Positions 37,321 through 45,308 of a stretch of 64,000 nt of DNA are shown here, in pieces. The position numbers were made by a program, and so were the translations under genes. How positions within the stretch are numbered: position 1 is the first letter of the stretch; each line of letters begins with the position of its first letter. The stretch is from Bacteroidia bacterium (GTDB taxonomy: Bacteria > Bacteroidota > Bacteroidia > Flavobacteriales > Flavobacteriaceae), in the NCBI GenBank assembly GCA_030427585.1, contig JAUIBW010000005.1, positions 124,001-188,000 of the forward strand, in the 5' to 3' direction. The notes under the pieces are model-generated. The model ran no database searches. It was given only the letters and a program-made list of their open reading frames with translations, and was not told the DNA's origin.

Positions 37321-37717
37321 GGGGTCGACTGGTTTTGACAGCGAGATTAATGGAGTGGTAAGCACGTCGAGCGCTGGGATATAGCTCGTAAATATCATAT
37401 TTCACTTTTTTAAACGGCGAGAATAACTACGCCCTAGCTGCATAATCTGAATTTATAGTAAGATAGTGCCTCGGTTCACAAGGTGAACAAGCAGGATACC
37501 TCTCAAAAGCCTTGGTTTGCGGCGATTGATCATGAGGTATCGTAAAAGTAAACCTAGAAATTATAGGATCTTGATATAATTTCGAAACTTAATTGAGAAT
37601 AAGCGATAAGTTGGCAGTTTTTGGTCTTTCTTATCGACGAAAATTAAACAAAAACTAAGCGTGTAGAAAGCTATTGTATTACTTGTTTGGACGAGGGTTC
37701 GAATCCCTCCGACTCCA
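37321..37717 (+). ncRNA. ssrA: Transfer-messenger RNA (tmRNA, ssrA)
   Basis: The 5' end GGGGTCGACTGGTTTTGACA and 3' end GGTTCGAATCCCTCCGACTCC pair to form the tRNA-like acceptor (GGGGTCG with CGACTCC, one G-T wobble); the CCA end is not encoded. The tag frame at 37416-37445 reads GENNYALAA and stop, matching the Bacteroidota-type tag. It rescues stalled ribosomes and marks the products for proteolysis. The last 17 bp are repeated at 37856-37872. A terminator lies 36 bp downstream. Confidence 0.96.
37416..37445 (+). other. tmRNA proteolysis-tag reading frame
   Basis: GGC GAG AAT AAC TAC GCC CTA GCT GCA TAA encodes GENNYALAA; with the Ala charged on tmRNA the full tag is AGENNYALAA. Confidence 0.92.
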
Positions 37718-37718
37718 C
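37702..37718. repeat. Direct repeat at the tmRNA 3' end (attachment-site-like), copy 1
   Basis: AATCCCTCCGACTCCAC is identical at 37856-37872. tmRNA 3' ends are a common target of integrases, so the pair may be an attL/attR remnant. Confidence 0.6.
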
Positions 37719-37752
37719 GATCAAGCGCAACTAGATTGTGATTTAAAACACG

Positions 37753-37793
37753 AAAAGTCCGTAAAGCTTGCTTTAGCGGGCTTTTTTGTTTTT
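37753..37793 (+). terminator. Terminator of ssrA
   Basis: AAGTCCG-TAAAGC and GCTTTAGCGGGCTT pair with one bulge around a 2-nt loop and are followed by six T. Confidence 0.75.
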
Positions 37794-37855
37794 AAAGCAT
37801 CTGGACTGAAAGGACAGCTGGTTGCATTTGCAGGACTGGGCATTAAGGGATATGT

Positions 37856-37872
37856 AATCCCTCCGACTCCAC
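37856..37872. repeat. Direct repeat of the tmRNA 3' end (attachment-site-like), copy 2
   Basis: AATCCCTCCGACTCCAC, 154 bp after copy 1 and outside any RNA fold. The stretch between the copies holds the ssrA terminator and a short stretch without a gene. Confidence 0.6.
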
Positions 37873-37875
37873 AAA

Positions 37876-37908
37876 AAACTCCCAAATCATCAATGATTAT
37901 GGGAGTTT
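37876..37908. terminator. Hairpin between the ssrA region and the convergent 110-residue gene
   Basis: AAACTCCCA and TGGGAGTTT with inner AATCAT/ATGATT pairing form a strong stem with A/T-rich flanks on both sides. Confidence 0.65.
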
Positions 37909-37983
37909 AAAATTTTTAGTAACAAAATCGACAACTAAAATAGTATATCTCATTAACGTTTATTATCAGGACAAATACACCTT

Positions 37984-38316
37984 CTACTTATCCATTAATA
38001 TAATGTCATTATTTATACTAGACCAGTATTCTAATGAATGAATAGCTGACGTTGAATTGAGGTTTTTAATTTTAAATACTTTCTTTAATCGATACTCTAC
38101 TCCATTTAGTATCATCTCTTTTTTATTACTTTCTTCATTTTCAAAATGAGTCATCTGTATTACAATGTATTTTTCTTTCTCTATATGTAAGAACGATAAG
38201 TCACCTTCTCTGTAAAATTTAGATACATTTACCTGTGTCTTTCGTTCTTGGCTATAACCACATAAGGCTATTAAAAGAATTAATACTCTAATTAGGTTTC
38301 TCATTTGTTTATCCAA
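37984..38316 (-). CDS. Small secreted protein of unknown function (110 residues)
   Basis: A signal peptide (about residues 5-22, LIRVLILLIALCGYSQ) is followed by about 85 residues with no family I recognise. The second Met (MRNLIRV) is an equally good start. It lies in a very AT-rich setting next to the possible tmRNA integration scar, so it could be a leftover accessory gene. Confidence 0.55.
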   Translation of the reverse strand: MDKQMRNLIRVLILLIALCGYSQERKTQVNVSKFYREGDLSFLHIEKEKYIVIQMTHFENEESNKKEMILNGVEYRLKKVFKIKNLNSTSAIHSLEYWSSINNDIILMDK

Positions 38317-38545
38317 CTTTAATTATTTAATTTTTTCCTGTAAATTTCTACTTTAGTTATGAAAGTATAAAAAATCCTATAATTCCCCATTCATTTATTA
38401 TAGTTTTATTCAATCCCTTCTTATTTTTTTGTAATACCTATGTATTTTTATCAGAATTTCGAATTATTTTTATGGTTTTTTATTTTTTTGCTTTTATTTT
38501 TTAAGAGACTAATTTTATTTGTGATTCTTTGAAGAATACGCAATA

Positions 38546-39247
38546 TTAATTACAATTACCTTCCAAATCACAAGAATCTCCTTTTGTGATTTCTAAAATT
38601 GGATTTTCTTTTTTATACTCACTCCACGCTTTTTCTATTACCTGTAAAAATGCTTCAGGAGATTGGGCTCCCGAAATTCCATATTTATTATTCAATACAA
38701 AAAATGGCACTCCGTTTACGCCAATATTCTTAGCTTCCATCTGGTCTTGTCTTACATGGTATGTATATTCGTCAGAAGCCAACATTTTCGCTGTCTCTTC
38801 TTTATCCATTCCGATAAAGCCTGCCAAATCTACCAGATATGTTATATCGTCTATATTTTTACCTTCTATCAAATATGCACTCAACAAAGCCTCGCCCATA
38901 ACTTCTTCATAACCTTTGGTTTTTGCAAAGTGAATCAATCTATGCGCATTAAGAGAATTTGCAGTTACCGCATTTTCTATATGAAAATCTAACCCTACTT
39001 CTTTTGCCATTTGTGTTGCATTGCCAAATAATTGCTCTGCACTTTGTCTTCCCATTCCCTTTACATCTGCGTAATACGCTATAGTACCTATATGAGGTTG
39101 TGTTTTTAAATCTGGATCTAACTCAAAGCTTTTCCATTCTACTATTACATTATCCTTATGAGCAAAACGTTCTAATGCTGTTTCGAATTTCTTTTTTCCG
39201 ATATAACAAAAAGGACATCTAATATCCGACCAAATACTAATTTTCAT
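38546..39247 (-). CDS. DsbA-family thioredoxin-fold oxidoreductase, FrnE-like
   Basis: A 233-residue protein with the redox motif CPFC at residues 12-15 (IWSDIRCPFCYIGKKKFE) and the long helical insertion typical of FrnE/2-hydroxychromene-isomerase relatives. NIGVNGVPFFVLNNKYGISGAQ near residue 190 holds the cis-Pro loop (VP). There is no signal peptide, so it acts in the cytoplasm, perhaps in oxidative-stress protection. The C-terminus has an extra CDLEGNC pair. A 10-bp inverted repeat at 39272-39294 lies just upstream. Confidence 0.88.
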   Translation of the reverse strand: MKISIWSDIRCPFCYIGKKKFETALERFAHKDNVIVEWKSFELDPDLKTQPHIGTIAYYADVKGMGRQSAEQLFGNATQMAKEVGLDFHIENAVTANSLNAHRLIHFAKTKGYEEVMGEALLSAYLIEGKNIDDITYLVDLAGFIGMDKEETAKMLASDEYTYHVRQDQMEAKNIGVNGVPFFVLNNKYGISGAQSPEAFLQVIEKAWSEYKKENPILEITKGDSCDLEGNCN

Positions 39248-39271
39248 TATGTTTCTAATTTAATTTCACAG

Positions 39272-39294
39272 AATAAAGTCAAAATGACTTTATT
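39272..39294. promoter_or_regulatory. Inverted repeat upstream of the FrnE-like gene
   Basis: AATAAAGTCA/TGACTTTATT (10-bp perfect arms, 3-nt loop) lies 25 bp before the start codon. It could be an operator. The rest of 39295-39692 has a CCTAATC/GATTAGG hairpin at 39460-39483 and no gene that I believe. Confidence 0.35.
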
Positions 39295-39692
39295 TTACAC
39301 AGTAATAAATCGATTTAATCATTTTACAACACATAAAACAATCAAAACCAATACTATACTTAGAATTTGATAAACAAATATATAATAGTAAAAAAATAAT
39401 GATGTATAAATTTATGACAAAATATAGTCAAACATAAAAGGTCGTAAGACATATCAAAACCTAATCTCAGGTTCAGGATTAGGGTACTTATATAAATAAG
39501 GTCGATTCTTTTGTAAATAAAAATATACCTATCACATCTAATTTTATACAGTAATGGTATATAAATACACACAACTGTGTAACATTTCTACACTCATAAA
39601 ATTAGAGTAATTTCCTAAGCACTTGTTATTCAAATCATATTCAAAATGGCATCAATGTTGTTTTCTCTCACGAGGAATTTAAGAAAACATTC

Positions 39693-41135
39693 ATGAAGCG
39701 ATCAACATCTTTCAAATCTTCGGAAACATTAATATCTATAAACAAATCCTCTAATCTTCTAAAAAAAATTATTTCAAATATAAAATCACCTCTCATTCTA
39801 ATAGTAACATTTCTATTGCTATTTGGTGGTACATCTTTATTTTATTTTCTACAGCCTTATTTTGAAAAAGTGTATTTAGAAAGAATGAATACCGTCTGGG
39901 GAATCCCCTTAATGATCACTGGTATCTTACTACTTATTCTTAAGGTTAGTTTTTTAATTTATATACTATTTTTATACCTACGCTATAAAGTCATTAAACC
40001 AGTATCGTATAACAAATTACCTTCTTGTACAGTCATTGTACCTGCTTATAACGAAGGAGAATTGGTTTATAAAACTTTACTTAGTCTTGCTGAAAGTGAT
40101 TATCCTAAAGAAAAATTACAGTTGATTTCTATTGATGATGGAAGCCAGGATAATACCTGGCAGTGGATGCAAAAAGCTAAAGATGTGTTGGGCGATCGTG
40201 TTTCGATTTATCAACAACCCAAAAACAAAGGAAAAAGGCACGCATTATACCGTGGATTTAATTTAGCCACAGGAGAAGTATTTATAACTGTTGATAGTGA
40301 TTCTATAGTTAAAAAAGATACATTACGCCTTATGGTTAGTCCTTTTGTTGTAAATAAAGAATGTGGTGCTGTGGCAGGAAATGTACGTGTATTAAACAGA
40401 GAAAAAGCAGTAATTCCACGTATGCTAAATGTGAGTTTTGCCTTTAGTTTCGAATTTATACGCTCTGCACAAAGTAGATTGGGTTCAGTATTATGCACAC
40501 CAGGTGCTTTATCTGCTTATCGCAGAGAGGCAGTCTTCAATTGCCTTCAAGACTGGATTAATCAAACGTTCATGGGTGAAGTTTCAAAAATTGGTGAGGA
40601 TCGTGCTATGACTAATATGATTTTGAAACAAGGTTATAAAGTATTTTTTCAGCGTGAAGCATATGTATATACCAACACTCCAGAGCGCTACAAAAACTTA
40701 TCCAAAATGTTTATTCGCTGGGAGAGAAGTAACATTCGTGAGAATATTGCTATGAGTAAATTTGCGTTTACCAATTTTAGAAAAGGATCTAAGATTGGTA
40801 TCAGAGTACTACTCTTAAACCAATGGTTAAAAATGATAGTTGCTTATCCAGCCGCGCTGTTAATGTTATTTTTTATATGCACATATCCACTATTATTCCT
40901 TAGTTCTACATTAGTGAGTATATTAGTTTTTTCGAGTATACAAGCTTTATTTTATGCCAAAAAACATACTGTATCAGAATCTTTTTGGGCTTATCCGTAT
41001 AGTGTTTTTTATGCTTTTACGTTATTTTGGATTACTCCTTACGCAATAGCTACTGCTGGCAGAGGTGGTTGGTTAACCCGTGATTTAAACGAAGAAGAAT
41101 TAAAGAAACAACAGGTTGTTGTTGTATCACCTTAA
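39693..41135 (+). CDS. Family 2 glycosyltransferase, processive (chitin/hyaluronan-synthase-like)
   Basis: A 480-residue membrane enzyme. Two helices lie at the N-terminus (about 30-52 and 68-97), the GT-A domain follows (VPAYNEGELV, DDGSQD, VDSDS for the DxD metal site, GEDRAMTN), and three or four helices follow from about residue 370. The processivity motif QxxRW is altered: here MFIRWERS, so the Gln is replaced. It would transfer sugars from UDP donors into an extracellular polysaccharide. It is a single gene; the polymer is not known. Confidence 0.85.
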   Translation: MKRSTSFKSSETLISINKSSNLLKKIISNIKSPLILIVTFLLLFGGTSLFYFLQPYFEKVYLERMNTVWGIPLMITGILLLILKVSFLIYILFLYLRYKVIKPVSYNKLPSCTVIVPAYNEGELVYKTLLSLAESDYPKEKLQLISIDDGSQDNTWQWMQKAKDVLGDRVSIYQQPKNKGKRHALYRGFNLATGEVFITVDSDSIVKKDTLRLMVSPFVVNKECGAVAGNVRVLNREKAVIPRMLNVSFAFSFEFIRSAQSRLGSVLCTPGALSAYRREAVFNCLQDWINQTFMGEVSKIGEDRAMTNMILKQGYKVFFQREAYVYTNTPERYKNLSKMFIRWERSNIRENIAMSKFAFTNFRKGSKIGIRVLLLNQWLKMIVAYPAALLMLFFICTYPLLFLSSTLVSILVFSSIQALFYAKKHTVSESFWAYPYSVFYAFTLFWITPYAIATAGRGGWLTRDLNEEELKKQQVVVVSP

Positions 41136-41217
41136 TCTAATAATCTATTATAATATCATTTCCATAATCAAGTCAAGCTTATAAACAAGTTACAATAACA
41201 CTTCGTAATTAGTAAGG

Positions 41218-41255
41218 AGTTGTATTTGCTACAACTAGTTGTAGCAAATACAACT
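41218..41255. repeat. Perfect 38-bp palindrome between convergent genes
   Basis: Two 19-bp arms (AGTTGTATTTGCTACAACT and its exact complement) join without a loop. It lies between the glycosyltransferase stop and the convergent gene at 41284. There are no T runs beside it, so it may act as a weak bidirectional terminator or a protein-binding site. Confidence 0.7.
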
Positions 41256-41283
41256 AAGTGAAATTTTCAATTCTTTTTAAACT

Positions 41284-41637
41284 TTAAGCGTTTTTAAAAT
41301 AATCATCTGTTTTAAATGGGGTTGAGCCAGATTTGGTTCTAAGAGAACGAGGATCATCACCAGACGGTAGCCATCCAAGTACTACTTTAACCAATTTCTT
41401 TAATACCGAAGGAAACGCAAAAGCAACCACCAGGTAATGCCAATTTTCACTCCCTTCAAAACTATCTACCAAAATGGGAGTAGCAAACGTAAATAGTATT
41501 ATTGCAACTAAAGTTATTATCCAATAATCAATAGATTTTGTAATTTTCACTTCTTCACCTAATTTCTGTTTTAGGTCTACCCAGTGAAGGACTTCTTGAA
41601 GGCATGCACCTAAAAAACACGTTATATAAATGCTCAT
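41284..41637 (-). CDS. Small membrane protein of unknown function (117 residues)
   Basis: Two hydrophobic segments (about residues 35-58 and 66-90) and a polar C-terminus with a GDDPRSLRTKSGSTPFKTDDYF segment suggest cytoplasmic N- and C-termini. I do not recognise a family. A terminator at 41683-41708 separates it from the kinase/regulator locus upstream, and a 15-bp palindrome at 41653-41667 lies just before its start, so it is likely a unit of its own. Confidence 0.65.
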   Translation of the reverse strand: MSIYITCFLGACLQEVLHWVDLKQKLGEEVKITKSIDYWIITLVAIILFTFATPILVDSFEGSENWHYLVVAFAFPSVLKKLVKVVLGWLPSGDDPRSLRTKSGSTPFKTDDYFKNA

Positions 41638-41652
41638 AATCTCTATATTTTA

Positions 41653-41667
41653 GATAGCTAAGCTATC
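41653..41667. promoter_or_regulatory. Palindrome upstream of the 117-residue gene
   Basis: GATAGCT-A-AGCTATC is a perfect 15-bp inverted repeat 16 bp before the start codon; it may be an operator. Confidence 0.35.
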
Positions 41668-41682
41668 ACCATAGGTCGAAAA

Positions 41683-41708
41683 AAAAATCCCCATTAGTGG
41701 GGATTTTT
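41683..41708 (-). terminator. Terminator of the second histidine-kinase operon
   Basis: AAAAATCCCCA/TGGGGATTTTT with a 4-nt loop is followed by extra T on the minus strand, 28 bp after the last codon of the decayed regulator. Confidence 0.85.
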
Positions 41709-41736
41709 GATTTAATTTTGATGTCAAAACAACGTT

Positions 41737-42346
41737 TTAAAAATCATATTTCTGTTCCAGAGCATACCTAAGTAACTCCCCTTCACCATTAAGTCCTAAT
41801 TTTTGAATCATATTCATACGATGTGTATCTACTGTACTCTTCCCTATAAAAAGCTGATCTGCTATTTCATTCGAAGTTTTACCCCTAGCAATCAAACCTA
41901 AAATTTCCTTTTCACGACAGGAAAAAACACTTTTGGAGGTGTTCTTTTTGACAGAAGGCAAATAGATTCTTTTATCAAAATAGGTTCATCCTTCTGCAAC
42001 TATACATATAGCTTCGAGAACTATTTGTAAGGAATAATTTTTAGAATATAGCCTATAGCCCCTATTTCTAACATCTGCCTGATTGCTTCTTCCTTATTAA
42101 ACATTGTAAATGCAATTACTTGGATTTCAGGATACTTATTTTGAAGAAGTTTCGGTACTGTAATCCCATCCATTTTTGGCTTTCTGATATCACAGAACAC
42201 GATTGAAGGGATTTCTCTTTGAACAATTTCTAATAAGGCTTCTCCATTATTGGCATGAACTATCACCTTGATATCATCTTCATACCCAAGATAAGATAGG
42301 GGTTTTATATATAAGTAACTGATGATCCCCTGTGATAATCACCTTA
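41737..42346 (-). pseudogene. Decayed NarL/LuxR response regulator, partner of the second kinase
   Basis: The region is a paralogue of the regulator at 10511 but is broken. No start codon follows the kinase stop, the first acidic residue of the pocket is lost (TGDH instead of AEDH), an indel near 42303 shifts the frame, and stops occur between 41961 and 42032. What survives is a receiver fragment (42021-42266; FCDIRKPKMDG keeps the Asp) and an intact GerE HTH of 74 codons with its own ATG (41737-41961; FSCREKEILGLIARGKTSNE). The HTH could still be made as a stand-alone DNA-binding peptide. Confidence 0.88.
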
Positions 42347-42347
42347 A

Positions 42348-44225
42348 TTATAATGGTATATCGATTATAATGGAAGTGCCTTTCCCAGGAGTACTATCAA
42401 TTGTAAAACTACCTTCCAAATGTTCTATTCTTTTTTCAATATTATATAAACCGATTCCTTCAGAAGATGTTTCTATTTTTGAGAACTCAAAACCTTTTCC
42501 GTTATCTTCGATTAAAATATTTAAACTTTCTTCATGCTTTGTAAATTGTATACTTCCGGTGGTTGCCTCTGCATGCTTAACTATATTTGTGACCAGTTCC
42601 TGGATAATTCTAAAAATAGTAAGCTCTAGAGAATTTTCCATCCGTTCTTCCATACCAAAATTATAAACTTCAAGTACAATTGTATTGGTTTCAGAAATAG
42701 ATCTGGCCATCTTCATCACTGCAGGGATTAATCCTTGAGAGGCAATAACTCCAGAATTTTTAGAATGTGCCATACCACGTATCTTCTGATATGCTTCTTC
42801 TAACAACTCACTTGCCTTTTGAAGAGCATTATCTTTTTTATCAACTTTAATATTTTCAAAATAAAGTCTAACCGTAGCCATTAAACTTCCTAAATCATCA
42901 TGTAGCTCATTTGCTACTCGTTGTCGCTCTTTTTCCTGCCCTTCAATCATGGCATCTATACTTAGCAGTTCCTGCTCCTTTAATAATGTTACTACTTTTC
43001 GTTTTTGAATTTCGCGCTCTTGTTCTGCTAGTTTTTGCTTTTTTGAAGTATTTTTTTGAAGTAAAATAGCTACCAGACTTCCTAAACCAATAATCACCAG
43101 CGCAATAATCAGGAAGTTTTGATTTTGTTTTGTCTTTTGACGTTCTTCTAATAATTCTCTTTCTTTTTTTTCAGTCTCATATAAGACATTCATTCGAGAA
43201 ATTTCGATAGAATTTTTTCGATATTGTAATTGATACTCTACATCTAGTGACCTATTTAATAAAACATAAGCCGAATCGTATTGTTTTGACCTGGCATAAA
43301 AATCTGCCTTGTATCTATCTATATAAAAAAAACTTTTTAACGTGTCTCTACTATCAATATAGCTACTGGCAGAATCTAAATGCTTGAGCGCATTATTCAA
43401 ATTTCCCTCCTCACTATCCATAACTCCTAATCGTATAAAAGAGCCAAAAACCATATATTTCAAAAACGGTTTCTTGGCATGAGGGATTACCTTGTCATAA
43501 TAAACTCGTGCATCTTTGAAATTCCTATCGAAACCATAATAAACAGCCTTTTCATAATAAAATTTTGTAAGAAGAACATCACTTATTTCATTCGTATTTG
43601 ATACCAAAAGAGCTAGTTTATTCAGGCTAGAAGAAGATAGTTGATCAATCTTACTTATCGTTTTTGAATCTAAAATAGAAGTATACAGGAGAAACCAAAA
43701 CCTATCAATATCATCTTCAATCAAATTCTCAAAATCAGATAAATAAGAAATATACTGCTGATTGCTTTGTAGGATTTCAGAATGATACAACTCTAATAAA
43801 CCAAGAAGAAACTGCTTTTCCAACGGTTTATATCCGATTTTTTTTGCAAGAACATATCCATCACTAAAATACTGATATGCTTTTACTTGCATAGGATGAT
43901 AATACAGCTCTTTGTAGCCTTGCAACAGTAAATATAAGCTGTTACTAATTTCTGTTGAACCCCTTAATTGTATACTGTCATAATGCGATTCGTTCGTTGT
44001 TTGTCCGGCATCATATAGCAAATCCAACAAAGCTGTTAATAGTTCTGACGCTTTGGGGTCTGGTACAGATGCTATATTTTCTTTCGCTTCATTTAATTCT
44101 AAATTTTTAAGATGGTAGAAGAACGTATCGAAATCAGTTACATCTTTTTTAGCATACCCCGTAAAATAAAGTATACTAAAAAAGATAACTATAAAATGAG
44201 TATTTTTTTTTCTAATATTTAGCAA
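42348..44225 (-). CDS. TPR-containing sensor histidine kinase, paralogue of the one at 8745
   Basis: A 625-residue kinase with the same layout: a periplasmic region with TPR-like repeats (about 30-350), one transmembrane helix (about 370-391), a coiled coil, the phosphoacceptor ERQRVANELHDDLG with His442, and a HATPase domain (ELVTNIVKHAEA, LIEDNGKGF). The frame is open and all catalytic motifs are kept, although its own response regulator is broken. It starts inside the end of the 230-residue gene (14-bp overlap). It would need another regulator, most likely the one at 10511. Confidence 0.9.
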   Translation of the reverse strand: MLNIRKKNTHFIVIFFSILYFTGYAKKDVTDFDTFFYHLKNLELNEAKENIASVPDPKASELLTALLDLLYDAGQTTNESHYDSIQLRGSTEISNSLYLLLQGYKELYYHPMQVKAYQYFSDGYVLAKKIGYKPLEKQFLLGLLELYHSEILQSNQQYISYLSDFENLIEDDIDRFWFLLYTSILDSKTISKIDQLSSSSLNKLALLVSNTNEISDVLLTKFYYEKAVYYGFDRNFKDARVYYDKVIPHAKKPFLKYMVFGSFIRLGVMDSEEGNLNNALKHLDSASSYIDSRDTLKSFFYIDRYKADFYARSKQYDSAYVLLNRSLDVEYQLQYRKNSIEISRMNVLYETEKKERELLEERQKTKQNQNFLIIALVIIGLGSLVAILLQKNTSKKQKLAEQEREIQKRKVVTLLKEQELLSIDAMIEGQEKERQRVANELHDDLGSLMATVRLYFENIKVDKKDNALQKASELLEEAYQKIRGMAHSKNSGVIASQGLIPAVMKMARSISETNTIVLEVYNFGMEERMENSLELTIFRIIQELVTNIVKHAEATTGSIQFTKHEESLNILIEDNGKGFEFSKIETSSEGIGLYNIEKRIEHLEGSFTIDSTPGKGTSIIIDIPL

Positions 44226-44904
44226 TACTTTTAGATTTAGGGCACCTGCCTCCAGGAGCCTTAGGAATAATTTGTTCTTGAGTAATTAATTTACCTGTAT
44301 GATACTTAATGATATTTGCTGTTCTTGTACTCCTACCTTCCAGGGATGTGGGAGTACTTAACCATCTTCGCAGCTCACCATCAGAGTCATACGGGATAAA
44401 ATCTTCTATAGTATCATCATCTAATCGTAAAGTTCTTTTTCTATTATATAAACCATCTCGCTCAAAAAATTCAGAATCATGTACAAGATTATCACCTACT
44501 CCTGTATAGGGCTTAACATCTATAGGCTCAAGAACTCTTTGAAAATCAATGCGATCAGAATTTTTAACAGATACTGCTTTATCAAAACCATAATATTTTA
44601 AAATTCCGGATGGTGTCATCGCCTTAATTTTAAATCGTATTTCGATTCCATCATCAATTATCACGGGATCACTCACCCCAATAATCCCCAGGTTAATCAT
44701 TCCCTTATAATTTATTAATTGTAGAGCGATTCCTTTTAGTGTAAGGGCGTTCGGATCTGCCCTATCCACATCAAATGCCCCAAATACAGCAAAAAAAGTT
44801 TGATATAGTTGTGAAGCATATACTAATTGCATTCGATTCTCATCGGCCTCGTTAAGGCTTATTGTTAATGTTAAGTCTAAAGGATTTAATTGTTTTGTAT
44901 TCAT
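44212..44904 (-). CDS. Protein of unknown function (230 residues) coupled to the second kinase
   Basis: A soluble protein with no signal peptide or transmembrane helix. Its middle is beta-rich (GIIGVSDPVIIDDGIEIRFKIKAM, read in part), and the C-terminus is basic (APGGRCPKSKSIAKY). I do not recognise the family. It is the first gene of the kinase operon, overlaps the kinase start by 14 bp, and has an operator-like site 54 bp before its start, exactly as for the 262-residue gene at 11235. Presumably it is a regulated effector or sensor accessory. Confidence 0.7.
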   Translation of the reverse strand: MNTKQLNPLDLTLTISLNEADENRMQLVYASQLYQTFFAVFGAFDVDRADPNALTLKGIALQLINYKGMINLGIIGVSDPVIIDDGIEIRFKIKAMTPSGILKYYGFDKAVSVKNSDRIDFQRVLEPIDVKPYTGVGDNLVHDSEFFERDGLYNRKRTLRLDDDTIEDFIPYDSDGELRRWLSTPTSLEGRSTRTANIIKYHTGKLITQEQIIPKAPGGRCPKSKSIAKY

Positions 44905-44958
44905 TTCTTAATTTTTTTGATTATTTCCCAAAATTGCAAAAGGAAAATGCTTTTAGAA

Positions 44959-44976
44959 ATACCCAACTATGGGGAT
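44959..44976. promoter_or_regulatory. Candidate response-regulator operator, copy 3
   Basis: ATACCCAACTATGGGGAT matches the ATACCC-N6-GGGTAT design with one mismatch and lies 54 bp before the 230-residue gene. Confidence 0.5.
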
Positions 44977-45072
44977 TTTTATACTTTGAATATACGCTGA
45001 AAATAATTTAATTTCTTTTTTGTACTCTAAAAAATTACCTCTTCTCTTTTTAAAAAACAAATATCACCCAAA

Positions 45073-45090
45073 ATACCCATAAGTAGGTAT
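45073..45090. promoter_or_regulatory. Candidate response-regulator operator, copy 4
   Basis: ATACCCATAAGTAGGTAT matches the ATACCC-N6-GGGTAT design with one mismatch, between the two divergent operons and 218 bp before the caspase gene. The remaining 404-bp divergent region (44905-45308) holds no other gene that I would call. Confidence 0.5.
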
Positions 45091-45308
45091 TGAAATGCAT
45101 ATCAGCATTATATAGTTTTAGCATACCAAATAATCATTTGAAGTAATGAAATTGGGAGAATTAGGAATCAATGTATTGATGTACTTGAATAAAAGTAAGG
45201 GATTCTTTTTTAAAACAACAGCAGTTGTATACTCCATGTAAGTCAAAAAACTTTAGTTAGCGTCATAGAGAATCCATAGAATATTCAACTAAATAAACAA
45301 AAAGTATT

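Noticed and set aside
37172..37405. N-terminal extension of the dehydrogenase frame up to 37405
   Set aside because: It runs antisense across the tmRNA 5' end and encodes atypical sequence; the family-like start is MTKFGVIKERK at 37171.
37674..37910. 78-codon frame over the tmRNA 3' end
   Set aside because: It lies in and after the RNA gene and its terminator and has no protein-like pattern beyond chance.
39360..39572. 70-codon frame on the minus strand
   Set aside because: Ile/Tyr/Cys-rich chance translation of AT-rich DNA without promoter box or recognisable pattern.
45146..45241. 31-codon frame (MKLGELGINVLMYLNKSKGF...) before the caspase gene
   Set aside because: Possible leader peptide or small protein, but nothing except the open frame supports it; it could be checked by ribosome profiling.
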